DNA from: Bdellovibrio sp. 22V
Lineage (GTDB): Bacteria; Bdellovibrionota; Bdellovibrionia; Bdellovibrionales; Bdellovibrionaceae
Reading direction: 5' to 3'
NCBI RefSeq assembly: GCF_030169785.1
Contig: NZ_CP125854.1
Span: forward strand, 806,001 to 870,000
Length of the DNA: 64,000 nucleotides
The notes beneath the pieces are model-generated. The model saw only the letters and a program-made list of their open reading frames with translations. It had not been told where the DNA came from and searched no databases. Shown piece after piece: positions 27,250 to 36,784 of the stretch. Each line of letters starts with the position of its first letter. Positions within the stretch are counted from its first letter, which is position 1. The translations under genes were made by a program, and so were the position numbers.

Positions 27250-30200
27250 TTAGATCAGACGGAGGAGGGATTCTAGCTCTTCGTGGACAGCGGACCAAGA
27301 GATTGTTGGGAGTTTGATATTGAGGCGGTTGTCTGGCGTGATCGAGTATTTTTTGCTCTCGCGGACCGCCAATTGAATAACCGTTTCCGGTTTGAGTTTT
27401 GTTTTTTCAGTGAAGATCAATGAAACAGATTTAACGCCCGCACTGATGTCACGCACGCCAAGCTCTTTACATTGTCTACGAATGAGCATAAGACCCATCA
27501 AGTTCACGGTCGGCTCAGGAATGGGACCGAATTGATCGCGCAATTCTTCTTCGATGCGATCAAGATCGTCGTTTGAGGTGATTTCTGCCAAAGCTTTATA
27601 ATAACTCAGACGAATACGAATATCAGAAATGTAGTTATCCGGAATCATCGCAGGGATTCTGAGATTGATCTCTGGATCCAGCTCCATGTCTTCGACTTTT
27701 TCGCCTTTTGCTTCAGCCAAAGCCTCATTCAAAAGATCCATGTACATTTCGTAGCCGACAGAATTGATGTGACCCGATTGTTCTTCGCCAAGAATATTTC
27801 CGGCACCGCGAAGTTCAAGATCGTATTGAGCGATTTTAATACCGCTGCCAAGAGCTGTGTTCTCTTGAATAATTTTAAGTCGCTCTTGCTGTTCTTTATC
27901 GAGCTTACGATTTCTTGGCATCATTAGATAACAATAAGCACGTGTCTTACTGCGACCGACACGTCCGCGAAGCTGATAAAGCTGCGACAGGCCGAACATG
28001 TGTGCGGAGTCGATAAACATGGTATTCGCACGAGGAACGTCCATACCGGATTCAACAATCGCCGTACAAATAAGAACATCGATTTCGTGATGGAAAAACG
28101 CGAGCATTGTTTTTTCCAGTTCATGCTCTTCCATCTGTCCGTGACCCACGCGGATGCGCGCCTCAGGAACGATGTTGCGAATTTCATCAGCCAAGCCGTA
28201 AATAGATTCAATGCGGTTATGGATAAAGTAAACTTGTCCGCCGCGGGAGATTTCCGCAGTAATGGCTTTACGTATTGTCTCTTCATCAAACTTCGTTACA
28301 AAAGTACGCGTGGGAAGACGGTCTACGGGAGCCGTGTTAATCAAGCTCAGATCGCGGATTCCCACAAGGCCCATATTCAGCGTGCGTGGGATCGGCGTTG
28401 CCGACAAAGTCAAAGTGTCGACGCTCGTTTTCATCTTTTTGATTTTTTCTTTATGAGTGACGCCGAACTTTTGTTCTTCGTCGACGATCAAAAGACCCAG
28501 ATCTTTAAAGCCGATTGTCGAGCCTAAAAGCTTATGAGTGCCAACGACGATATCGACTTTGCCGTCCTTAAGATCTTGCAAAGTCTTTTTCGTTTCTGCC
28601 GGAGGAACAAAACGATTTAAAACGCGAATGTCCACCGGCCAGCCGTCAAAACGCTTCTTTAAAGTTTCGAAGTGCTGGAAGGTAAGGACGGTCGTTGGCG
28701 CAAGCAACGCCACTTGTTTCTTTGCTTGCACTGCAAAGAAAGCCGCGCGCATCGCGACTTCCGTTTTGCCGAAGCCAACGTCACCGCAAACCAAACGGTC
28801 CATCGGTTTTGTCGACTTAAGATCTTTAAGAATGTCGTTGATCGCACGCATTTGATCAGCGGTTTCCTCGTAAGGAAAACTGTTTTCGAAAAGCTGAATT
28901 TCATTTTCGTTGAAAGCAAACGGCGGGCGATGCATTTCAGCGCGCTTGGCGTAGAGGGCAAGCAAGTCCGCAGCGATATCGCGCACGTGCGCCTTAACTT
29001 TGGCTTTGGTTTTTTCCCAGGCCGTGCCGCCTAATTTATCTAAGATTGTCGTTGCGGCAGCTCCAGAAAATTTTTGCAACTGACCAACGCGATAGACAGG
29101 TAAATAAAGTTTATCCTTATCTTTGTAGCCGATCTGAATGTATTCGGACTCAACGCCGCCGATGTTCATCAGCTTAAGGCCTTCGTACTGACCCACACCG
29201 TGTTTAACGTGCGCAACCAGATCGCCGGGTTTTAAATCACCGAACGCAAGACGCTTGGCTTGTTTCTGAAAATCTTCGGCTCCCGATGACTCACGCGCGC
29301 GTTGTTTTTTCCCATAAAAATCTTCATCACGAAGAAAAACAATTTTCTCTTCATCAAGACGAAGGCTTTCAGAAAGATAGCGAGGAATAACATGCACAAG
29401 TTGAGAATCGCTGTCTTGTTCTAACAACCATGAATCCCAGCGGTACTCATCTTCGTTCGCACGAGCGACTTTCAACCCCAGTTTGTCAAAGACCAGCTTC
29501 AGACGTTCAATGTGAGATTGATTTTTCGTCCCGATGAAAATGCGATAGCCTTCATCGCGCCAACGATGAAGTTTATTTGTCGCCGCTTGCAGCCACATCT
29601 CTGAACCGACGGGGTTTGCCAGACTTAGATTGCTAAAATCTTGAGTCAGCGAAGCGCGGTATTCCACTCGTGCATCTTGCGACTCTTCTTCTTCAAAGTA
29701 TTCAAGAGAAGAAAAGTAAATTTGCCGAGAGTTTTCCGGAAACGAAAGTTTTTCAAACGAGGTGTAAAGCAAATCTAATTCAGGACGAATCACATGAGTT
29801 GAGCTTGAAGCGTAATCCGCTTTAAGCTCTGCCGTTGTTTCATCGGCCCAGCGTGAGATCTCAACAGGGTCCAAGAACCAAAGATTTACGGCGCCAGGGA
29901 AATGATCCGAAGGATGTGACAATTCGCCATAGAAATAGGGCAGAAGAAACTCAATTCCCGGGAAGGCATTTTTTAAAACCAACGAACGCAACGTCTCTTC
30001 CGCATCGGCTTTATCGACTTCGCGATTTTCTAATGTCGCGCGCACACGCTGTAAAAGTCGTTCATGGGTTTCGTCGCGAAATAAAACTTCTCGTGCCGGC
30101 GTGAGCGTAAACTGTTTGACTTCATCTTCGCTGCGCTGATCAGAAACATTGAAATGACGAATCGATTCGATTTGATCCCCAAAAAGATCCAGGCGTACTG

Positions 30201-30771
30201 GATGATCTTCGGTTGGCGGGAAGAGATCGACGATACCTCCGCGCAAAGCATACTGACCTTTGTCTTCGACCATGGGCGCTGAAACATATCCGAGCGAATT
30301 TAAATATTCGGCGATATCTTCAGGAAGCTCGTCTCCGCTAGACAGAGTTTTTGAAAAATCCTTCAAAATTTTTACCGGCAAGGTCTTTTGCATCAACGCG
30401 TCAGATGAAGATATGAAGATTTCTCCAGCTTTCGCGTTTTGAGCTTTTGAAAGAAAACGAAGACGGTCGGCGATGATCCGTGAGTTCGGGTAAAGCCCGG
30501 AATATGGAGAGACATCGAAAGCCGGCAGAATATAGCTTTGACGAGTTGGGTCAAAGAACTCAATAAGCTGCTGCAAACGAGCGGCTTCAGACGCACTCCC
30601 AACCACAACTAAGTGCGGCAAGCCGTTGATTTTTTTAGAGTATGTCTGCGACAAAAAGTAAGCAAGCGCGAGCGGAGACGCAGCTCCGGTCACTTGAATC
30701 TTTCCTCGGGTTGTTTCGAAGGCTCTTTCCAGGATGGTTTCAAGCCTCGTATGAGTCATTTCGGCTTTCAT
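27250..30771 (-). CDS. mfd: Transcription-repair coupling factor Mfd
   Basis: Mfd removes RNA polymerase stalled at DNA lesions and recruits UvrA. The 1173-residue length is normal. Domains in order are a UvrB-homology region, the RNA-polymerase-interacting domain (about 500-570, with GDLVAHVKHGVGQYEGL), and a RecG-like translocase with GDVGFGKTEVAMRAAFFA, VDEEQKFGV, SATPIPRTL and QLRGRVGRS. The C-terminal TRCF domain follows. The ATG at 30771 starts MKAEMTHTRLE. It is divergent from nuoA. Confidence 0.97.
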   Translation of the reverse strand: MKAEMTHTRLETILERAFETTRGKIQVTGAASPLALAYFLSQTYSKKINGLPHLVVVGSASEAARLQQLIEFFDPTRQSYILPAFDVSPYSGLYPNSRIIADRLRFLSKAQNAKAGEIFISSSDALMQKTLPVKILKDFSKTLSSGDELPEDIAEYLNSLGYVSAPMVEDKGQYALRGGIVDLFPPTEDHPVRLDLFGDQIESIRHFNVSDQRSEDEVKQFTLTPAREVLFRDETHERLLQRVRATLENREVDKADAEETLRSLVLKNAFPGIEFLLPYFYGELSHPSDHFPGAVNLWFLDPVEISRWADETTAELKADYASSSTHVIRPELDLLYTSFEKLSFPENSRQIYFSSLEYFEEEESQDARVEYRASLTQDFSNLSLANPVGSEMWLQAATNKLHRWRDEGYRIFIGTKNQSHIERLKLVFDKLGLKVARANEDEYRWDSWLLEQDSDSQLVHVIPRYLSESLRLDEEKIVFLRDEDFYGKKQRARESSGAEDFQKQAKRLAFGDLKPGDLVAHVKHGVGQYEGLKLMNIGGVESEYIQIGYKDKDKLYLPVYRVGQLQKFSGAAATTILDKLGGTAWEKTKAKVKAHVRDIAADLLALYAKRAEMHRPPFAFNENEIQLFENSFPYEETADQMRAINDILKDLKSTKPMDRLVCGDVGFGKTEVAMRAAFFAVQAKKQVALLAPTTVLTFQHFETLKKRFDGWPVDIRVLNRFVPPAETKKTLQDLKDGKVDIVVGTHKLLGSTIGFKDLGLLIVDEEQKFGVTHKEKIKKMKTSVDTLTLSATPIPRTLNMGLVGIRDLSLINTAPVDRLPTRTFVTKFDEETIRKAITAEISRGGQVYFIHNRIESIYGLADEIRNIVPEARIRVGHGQMEEHELEKTMLAFFHHEIDVLICTAIVESGMDVPRANTMFIDSAHMFGLSQLYQLRGRVGRSKTRAYCYLMMPRNRKLDKEQQERLKIIQENTALGSGIKIAQYDLELRGAGNILGEEQSGHINSVGYEMYMDLLNEALAEAKGEKVEDMELDPEINLRIPAMIPDNYISDIRIRLSYYKALAEITSNDDLDRIEEELRDQFGPIPEPTVNLMGLMLIRRQCKELGVRDISAGVKSVSLIFTEKTKLKPETVIQLAVRESKKYSITPDNRLNIKLPTISWSAVHEELESLLRLI

Positions 30772-30821
30772 TTGGTGGGCTCATCTTGCCACGCTTATCG
30801 CCTTGTTTCCATTCATATTTC

Positions 30822-30864
30822 TTGGATTTCACTGACGACACATATATAACTAATTGAAATCCAA
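30822..30864. promoter_or_regulatory. Inverted-repeat operator over the nuo promoter
   Basis: TTGGATTTCA (30822-30831) and TGAAATCCAA (30855-30864) are perfect 10-bp complements. The left arm supplies a -35 (TTGGAT), spaced 17 bases from TATAAC (30845-30850). The predicted start point falls in the right arm. This suggests a repressor or activator site. Confidence 0.6.
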
Positions 30865-30891
30865 ATAATAACGACAACTTTGGAGGGGTCA

Positions 30892-31260
30892 GTGCCACTC
30901 GGTGGAATCATTTTCATCGTCATCTTCATCGCTCTTTTCGGAGCATTCTTAGTATGGGTCGCGTCCAAAACAGGCGGGACACCGAAATATCATCCGGTAA
31001 AATACGAACCCTACGAGTGCGGTATCCCAGCACTTGATAAAAAAGACACGAAAGTGTCGGTGAAGTATTATCTCACGGCGATTCTCTTTATCCTTTTCGA
31101 TATCGAGATCATCTTCATGTATCCGTGGGCAACTTCATTCCGCGAATTCATTTCCACTGGCATGGGTGCCTTTGTATTTATCTCGATGATGGTCTTCATC
31201 GCAGTATTCATCTTCGGCCTCTTCTGGGAAGTAAAATCAAAAGCATTGGAATGGGACTAG
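30892..31260 (+). CDS. nuoA: NADH-quinone oxidoreductase subunit A
   Basis: NuoA is a small membrane subunit of complex I. The 122-residue product has three membrane segments and the conserved loop YEPYECGIPALD, followed by YYLTAILFILFDIEIIFMYPWA, both signatures of the family. The start is GTG at 30892, preceded by GGAGG five bases upstream; a TTG at 30880 would overlap that site. First gene of the nuo run, three bases before nuoH. Confidence 0.95.
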   Translation: MPLGGIIFIVIFIALFGAFLVWVASKTGGTPKYHPVKYEPYECGIPALDKKDTKVSVKYYLTAILFILFDIEIIFMYPWATSFREFISTGMGAFVFISMMVFIAVFIFGLFWEVKSKALEWD

Positions 31261-31263
31261 TTC

Positions 31264-32427
31264 ATGGGAATGGGTAAAGATATTTTTGAAATAACCGTCA
31301 ACGGTTTAAAACTCGTTGTCATCTTTTTGATGATGGTTCAGGCAGTACCTATCTTGGTTTGGCTTGAACGCCGTGGTTCCGCTTTCATTCAAAACCGTTT
31401 GGGTCCGAACCGTGTTGGTCCTCTTGGTTTGATGCAGCTTCTTGCGGATGCGGTGAAATTCTTGACGAAGGAAAACTTCGTTCCTGATACCGCGAAACCA
31501 TTGTTGTACTACGCAGCTCCGATCTTCGCTTTGATTCCAGGTGCAGTGGCTTTCTCTGCAATCCCAATGTCGACACCAATTCAAATCGGCACGTTTGAAA
31601 TGTTCGGCTCAACTTGGGGTCCTTATACGTTCTTGGTTCAAGGTTATGATATCGGCGTTGGTATCGTATTCATCTTGGGTGTTTCCTCTTTAGCTGCTTA
31701 CACGTTGTTGATGGCGGGTTGGGGTTCCGGAAACAAATACTCTTTGATGGGTGCTTTGCGTGCATCGGCGCAAACGATCTCTTACGAATTGGCTTTGGGT
31801 CTTTCGATCGTGGGCGTGATCATGCTTTATGGTACGTTCAATCTCCAAGACATGACATTGGCTCAACAAGGTCCTTTGCACTTCTCTTTCTTCGGTTACA
31901 CAGTAACAGCAAACTGGCTTCCTAACTGGGGCATCTTCTACCAACCCCTAGGTGCTTTGTTATTCTTTACGACAACGTTCGCGGAATCCAATCGTCTTCC
32001 ATTCGACTTGGCAGAGGGTGAGTCTGAGCTTGTTGCCGGCTTCCACACAGAGTACGGCGGATTCAAGTTCAACATGTTCTTCATCGGTGAATACGGTCAT
32101 ATGATGATCGCATCCGGTTTGATGGCTTTATTCTTCTTCGGCGGCTTCGGTATTCCTTACGTGTCCGTAGCGCAAGTTCAAGAGTGGGCGACGTCTGTAA
32201 CTTCGACGGCGGGTGGTGCAAGCGCATTAACAGCTCTTGTTCACTTCCTTTCGTTCTTCGTTAAATTTGCTTTCTTCCTTTGGGTTTTCATCTGGGTTCG
32301 TTGGACGCTTCCGCGCTTCCGTTATGACCAATTGATGGATTTCGGTTGGAAGACTTTGCTCCCTTGGGCATTGGCAAACACTATCATCACTGCGTTCGTG
32401 ATCTACATCGCATCTTTAGGAGTATAA
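31264..32427 (+). CDS. nuoH: NADH-quinone oxidoreductase subunit H
   Basis: NuoH forms the quinone-access channel at the junction of the arms. The 387-residue protein has conserved MVQAVPILVWLERRGSAFIQ and NRLGPNRVGPLG, and the acidic loop RLPFDLAEGESELVAGFHTEY. It is longer than the usual 325-345 residues because of an insertion before the last membrane segments (around VQEWATSVTSTAGGASALTA). It lies between nuoA and nuoJ. Confidence 0.96.
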   Translation: MGMGKDIFEITVNGLKLVVIFLMMVQAVPILVWLERRGSAFIQNRLGPNRVGPLGLMQLLADAVKFLTKENFVPDTAKPLLYYAAPIFALIPGAVAFSAIPMSTPIQIGTFEMFGSTWGPYTFLVQGYDIGVGIVFILGVSSLAAYTLLMAGWGSGNKYSLMGALRASAQTISYELALGLSIVGVIMLYGTFNLQDMTLAQQGPLHFSFFGYTVTANWLPNWGIFYQPLGALLFFTTTFAESNRLPFDLAEGESELVAGFHTEYGGFKFNMFFIGEYGHMMIASGLMALFFFGGFGIPYVSVAQVQEWATSVTSTAGGASALTALVHFLSFFVKFAFFLWVFIWVRWTLPRFRYDQLMDFGWKTLLPWALANTIITAFVIYIASLGV

Positions 32428-32428
32428 C

Positions 32429-32971
32429 GTGACAGCAGATGCATTTCTTTTTTGGTTCCTGGCGATCGTCACTCTGGTTAGCGGCCTGAGTGTGATCCTT
32501 ATGTCGAACCCAATTTATTCTTCGCTTTGTTTGGCGATGACTATGGTGGGTATCTCCGCTCTTTTCGTGACATTGAATGCTTACTTTATTGCGGGTGTTC
32601 AGCTGATCGTTTATGCCGGCGCCGTGATGGTTCTTTTCGTCATGGTGATCATGCTCTTCGACTTGAAGAAGGATTTACAGGCGTTTACGAAAGGTAAGTT
32701 CACAGGAGCTGTGAAAATCGCCTGTGTCGGTTTGCTTGCAGGTCTTGTTGTCGGCGCTATCAAAGCTGTGTCTTTGGCAGGTCAGTTTGTTGAAAAAACA
32801 ACAGACAACGTAGTGACAGCAGGAACGGGAATGGAGTCGACGAAGGCTCTGGGACACATCCTTTTCACAAAATACATTTTCGGATTTGAAGCTTTGGGCG
32901 TTCTTCTTTTGGTGATCGCTGTCGGAGCAGTAGCATTGGCGCGCAGTAAAGGTGGAACTCATGAACACTGA
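32429..32971 (+). CDS. nuoJ: NADH-quinone oxidoreductase subunit J
   Basis: NuoJ is a multi-span membrane subunit of complex I. The 180-residue protein has SLCLAMTMVGISALFVTLNA and YFIAGVQLIVYAGAVMVLFV followed by MVIMLFDL, the family signature. The start is GTG at 32429, one base after the nuoH stop, and the gene overlaps nuoK by 11 bases. There is no nuoI between nuoH and nuoJ, where most operons have it. Confidence 0.95.
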   Translation: MTADAFLFWFLAIVTLVSGLSVILMSNPIYSSLCLAMTMVGISALFVTLNAYFIAGVQLIVYAGAVMVLFVMVIMLFDLKKDLQAFTKGKFTGAVKIACVGLLAGLVVGAIKAVSLAGQFVEKTTDNVVTAGTGMESTKALGHILFTKYIFGFEALGVLLLVIAVGAVALARSKGGTHEH

Positions 32972-33284
32972 TATCATCAATAATATCGGTTTGACTCACT
33001 ACTTGGTTTTGGCGGCTCTTTTGTTCGTAACGGGTATGGCGGGTGTTCTTCTTCGTCGTAACGTGATCGTACTTTTGATGTCTATCGAGTTGATGTTGAA
33101 CTCTGTGAATTTGACATTCGTTGCGTTCAGCAAGTTTATGGGACTTCTAGACGGACACATCATGGTGTTCTTCGTAATGACGATCGCAGCGGCGGAAGCG
33201 GCTGTGGGTCTGGCGCTGGCAGTTTCGATCTTTAAACGTTTCAACGAAGTTAATATTCGCTTCTTTGAGCACTTGAAAGGTTAA
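32961..33284 (+). CDS. nuoK: NADH-quinone oxidoreductase subunit K
   Basis: NuoK is an MnhC-like membrane subunit of complex I. The 107-residue product has three membrane segments and the conserved glutamates in LMSIELMLNSVNL and AAAEAAVGLALAVSIFK. The ATG at 32961 was chosen over an in-frame GTG at 32952 because AAAGGTGG precedes it. It overlaps the nuoJ end. Confidence 0.94.
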   Translation: MNTDIINNIGLTHYLVLAALLFVTGMAGVLLRRNVIVLLMSIELMLNSVNLTFVAFSKFMGLLDGHIMVFFVMTIAAAEAAVGLALAVSIFKRFNEVNIRFFEHLKG

Positions 33285-33295
33285 GGGAATCAGCA

Positions 33296-35227
33296 GTGAA
33301 TCACTCTCTATTAATTGCCCTTGTTATCCTCTGCCCTTTGGTTGGCTTTCTTATCAATGGAGCTCGCTATAAAAAACACTCTGCAAACGTAGCGGGTGTT
33401 ATTGCAACTGTGGCAGTAGCTATTTCTTTTGTCTGCTCGATCTTGTTGGTGACAGACCTTATCGCAATGCCGGCGGAATCTCGTCAAATCTCTGCGAAAT
33501 TCTTCGAATGGATGGCGATTGGTAAGTTTAAGATCGATGCGGGATTCCTTGTCGATCAAATCAGCGCGATCATGATCTTGGTTGTGACAGGTGTGGGTAC
33601 GTTGATCCACATGTTCTCAATCGGATACATGCATCACGATAAAGGTGTGGCAAAATACTTCGCTTACCTGAACCTGTTCATCTTCAATATGTTGTTGCTT
33701 GTTTTGGGTGACAGCTTGCTTGTGATGTTCGTTGGTTGGGAAGGCGTGGGACTTTGTTCTTACCTCTTGATCGGTTTCTGGTTCTCTGATTCTGAAAAAG
33801 CGGCCGCAGGTATGAAGGCCTTCATCACAAACCGTATCGGTGACGCGGCTTTCTTGTTAGGCATGTTCGTTCTTTTCATGACATTCGGAACTTTGAACTT
33901 CTCTGAGTTGAACGCTTTGGCGCCAACGACAGCAGAGGCTTCTTGGTTGGGTGCCGTGACTTTGGGAACGTTGTTCTTGTTCATCGGTGCGACGGGTAAG
34001 TCAGCGCAAATTCCATTGTACGTTTGGCTTCCAGATGCGATGGCAGGTCCAACGCCAGTTTCCGCTCTTATCCACGCGGCGACGATGGTGACTGCCGGTG
34101 TTTACATGATCGTGCGTTTGAATCCGCTCTTTATCATGGCTCCGAACACAATGATGGTTATTGCGATTATTGGTGCGGCGACAGCGGTTCTTGCAGCGAC
34201 AATCGGTATGACCCAATGGGATATCAAAAAGGTTCTTGCCTATTCTACGGTTTCTCAACTTGGTTATATGTTCTTGGCTTGCGGTGTGGGTGCATTCGGA
34301 GCAGCAATGTTCCACTTGATGACTCACGCATTCTTCAAAGCCTTGATGTTCTTGGGTTCTGGTTCCGTGATCCATGCGATGCACGAAGAACAGGATATTC
34401 GCAAGATGGGCGCACTGAAAAAGTACATGCCGATCACGCACATCACGTTCTTGTTAGGCTGGTTGGCGATCATCGGTATGCCGCCATTTGCCGGTTTCTT
34501 CTCGAAGGATGAAATCTTGGCTTACACATTCAACTCTCCATTTGGATCTCCAGTATTGTGGGCGATGGGGGCGTTGGGTGCGACTTTGACTGCGTTCTAC
34601 ATGACTCGTTTGATGGCATTGACTTTCTGGGGTAAGAGCCGCGTTCCTAGCGATGTTCACCCGCATGAGTCTCCAGCCTTGATGACGATTCCGTTGATTG
34701 TTCTTGCGGTTCTTTCTGTGATTGGTGGTTGGATCGGTATTCCTCACGTTATCGGCGAGCACCTTGGTCATTTGCCGAATGTTTGGGAGCACTGGTTGCA
34801 TCCTAAGATTTCTCCAATTCCAGGATGGCAAGCGATTGATCATACAACAGAGTGGACTTTGATGGGTGTCTCTGTTGGTTTGGCAGCGATTTCCGCGTTC
34901 GTAGCGTATCACTTCTATGTGAAAGCTCCTGAAACTCCGAAGAAAATCGCTGAGAGCATCAAGCCTGTGTACAACCTTGTGTATAACAAGTATTTCGTGG
35001 ACGAGCTTTACTTCGGTGCGATTATCAACCCGCTTGTAAACATCAGTAAAAATACGTGGTACTACGTTGATGTGAACTTCATCGACAAGATGACGTACTG
35101 GGCGAGCGATCTTATGCGCGGTATGGGTTCCTTCGTTCGTTCTATCCAAACTGGTAATATGCAGCAGTACGCGATGTACATCGGGATCGGTGTCGTTGTG
35201 GCTCTTTCATTTGTGATCATGAGGTAA
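33296..35227 (+). CDS. nuoL: NADH-quinone oxidoreductase subunit L
   Basis: NuoL is the distal antiporter-like proton-pumping subunit, with a long lateral helix. The 643-residue product has FVGWEGVGLCSYLLIGFWF, QIPLYVWLPDAMAGPTPVSA and LIHAATMVTAGVYM, and a C-terminal segment typical of the lateral helix. The start is GTG at 33296 with AAGGG upstream. It lies between nuoK and nuoM. Confidence 0.97.
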   Translation: MNHSLLIALVILCPLVGFLINGARYKKHSANVAGVIATVAVAISFVCSILLVTDLIAMPAESRQISAKFFEWMAIGKFKIDAGFLVDQISAIMILVVTGVGTLIHMFSIGYMHHDKGVAKYFAYLNLFIFNMLLLVLGDSLLVMFVGWEGVGLCSYLLIGFWFSDSEKAAAGMKAFITNRIGDAAFLLGMFVLFMTFGTLNFSELNALAPTTAEASWLGAVTLGTLFLFIGATGKSAQIPLYVWLPDAMAGPTPVSALIHAATMVTAGVYMIVRLNPLFIMAPNTMMVIAIIGAATAVLAATIGMTQWDIKKVLAYSTVSQLGYMFLACGVGAFGAAMFHLMTHAFFKALMFLGSGSVIHAMHEEQDIRKMGALKKYMPITHITFLLGWLAIIGMPPFAGFFSKDEILAYTFNSPFGSPVLWAMGALGATLTAFYMTRLMALTFWGKSRVPSDVHPHESPALMTIPLIVLAVLSVIGGWIGIPHVIGEHLGHLPNVWEHWLHPKISPIPGWQAIDHTTEWTLMGVSVGLAAISAFVAYHFYVKAPETPKKIAESIKPVYNLVYNKYFVDELYFGAIINPLVNISKNTWYYVDVNFIDKMTYWASDLMRGMGSFVRSIQTGNMQQYAMYIGIGVVVALSFVIMR

Positions 35228-35230
35228 TGT

Positions 35231-36784
35231 ATGATCCTGAGTAGCATTGTTTTCCTACCTCTTTTGTTCGCTCTGATCGTTGCAGTATGGCCTAAGTCAA
35301 ATACGATTCGTCATTTGGCTTTGGGTCTTTCTGTCGTCGAGTTCCTTTTCAGTCTTTCGATCTTCAAACACTTCGATCCGTCTTCTGCGGGTTTGCAAAT
35401 GGTTGAGAAGTTCATGTGGATTGAAAGATTCGGCATCCAATACTTCATGGGGATCGACGGGATCTCCTTGTGGTTGGTGCTTTTAACTACATTCTTAACT
35501 CCGATCATTATCTTGGCGAGCTGGACTTCGATCACTGAGCGAGTAAAAGGCTTCCACGTTGCCTTGTTCATTTTGCAAACGGCGATGTTGGGTACTTTCC
35601 TTGCGATGGATGCGATCTTCTTCTACGTATTCTGGGAACTTTCTCTTGTACCAATGTATTTCATGGTAGGTATCTGGGGTGGAGCTCGCAGACTTTATGC
35701 AACGGTGAAGTTCTTCATCTACACAATGGCCGGTTCGGTTTTGATGTTGGTAGCGATCATTTACATGATGTACCTCACTCAAGAAGCTACTGGTCAAATG
35801 AGCGCAAGCCTTTTGGATTTCTATAAATTGAAAATCCCATTCGTCGGCGGCACATTCTTCAGTTTGCAGACTTTGATGTTCTTCGCGTTTGCGTTGGCTT
35901 TCTCTGTAAAAGTTCCGGTGTTCCCACTTCATACTTGGTTGCCTGATGCCCACGTTGAAGCTCCGACTCCTGGCTCTGTAATTCTTGCCGGTGTCATGCT
36001 TAAGATGGGTACTTACGGTTTCATGCGCTGGGTGATTCCTCTTTTCCCAGAGGCTTCTGAATACTGGGCTTGGTTGTTCATGCTGATCGGTGTTGTCGGT
36101 ATCATTTACGGTGCGTTGGTTGCGATGGTTCAGCCGGATGTAAAAAAACTTGTCGCGTACTCTTCCGTATCGCACATGGGTTACATTTTGTTGGGTCTTT
36201 TTGCTTTCAATGCTTTCGGTATGGCCGGCGGACTTTACCAAATGTTGAACCACGGTATTTCTACGGGTGCTCTGTTCATCTTGATCGGTATGATCTACGA
36301 AAGAACGCATTCTCGTGAAATTTCAAAATACGGCGGATTGGCGGGCGTTCTTCCGATCTTCACGATCTTCTTCTTTATCATCACCTTGTCTTCCATCGCG
36401 GTTCCAATGACGAACGGATTCGTAGGTGAATTCTTCATCCTTCTTGGAACTTTCCAAGCACAACCGGTTTTCGCTTACTTCGCGGTGACAGGTGTTGTTT
36501 TGGGTGCGGTGTACATGTTGTGGATGTTTAAGCGTGTGTTCTTCGGGCCGGAAGGTGAGCTTGTAAAAGACGAGCATCATCCTCTTCATGATTTGAATGC
36601 GCGCGAGATCGTTGTGCTTGTTCCAATGGTGATCATGGTGTTCTGGATGGGTCTTTTCCCGAACCATTTCTTGAATTACTCCAAAGCAAGTATCGACTAC
36701 TTGGTGAACAACAGATCCAACTACAACCTGACGATTGTACAACCTGGTGCTCCTGCGGCTGAGCAAGCTCAGGGAGGTAACTAA
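35231..36784 (+). CDS. nuoM: NADH-quinone oxidoreductase subunit M
   Basis: NuoM is an antiporter-like proton-pumping subunit. The 517-residue product has FYVFWELSLVPMYFMVGIWG with the key Glu, PLHTWLPDAHVEAPTPGSVI and LAGVMLKMGTYG, and VAYSSVSHMGYILLG. It begins with ATG three bases after nuoL and its stop overlaps the nuoN start by one base (TAATG). Confidence 0.97.
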   Translation: MILSSIVFLPLLFALIVAVWPKSNTIRHLALGLSVVEFLFSLSIFKHFDPSSAGLQMVEKFMWIERFGIQYFMGIDGISLWLVLLTTFLTPIIILASWTSITERVKGFHVALFILQTAMLGTFLAMDAIFFYVFWELSLVPMYFMVGIWGGARRLYATVKFFIYTMAGSVLMLVAIIYMMYLTQEATGQMSASLLDFYKLKIPFVGGTFFSLQTLMFFAFALAFSVKVPVFPLHTWLPDAHVEAPTPGSVILAGVMLKMGTYGFMRWVIPLFPEASEYWAWLFMLIGVVGIIYGALVAMVQPDVKKLVAYSSVSHMGYILLGLFAFNAFGMAGGLYQMLNHGISTGALFILIGMIYERTHSREISKYGGLAGVLPIFTIFFFIITLSSIAVPMTNGFVGEFFILLGTFQAQPVFAYFAVTGVVLGAVYMLWMFKRVFFGPEGELVKDEHHPLHDLNAREIVVLVPMVIMVFWMGLFPNHFLNYSKASIDYLVNNRSNYNLTIVQPGAPAAEQAQGGN

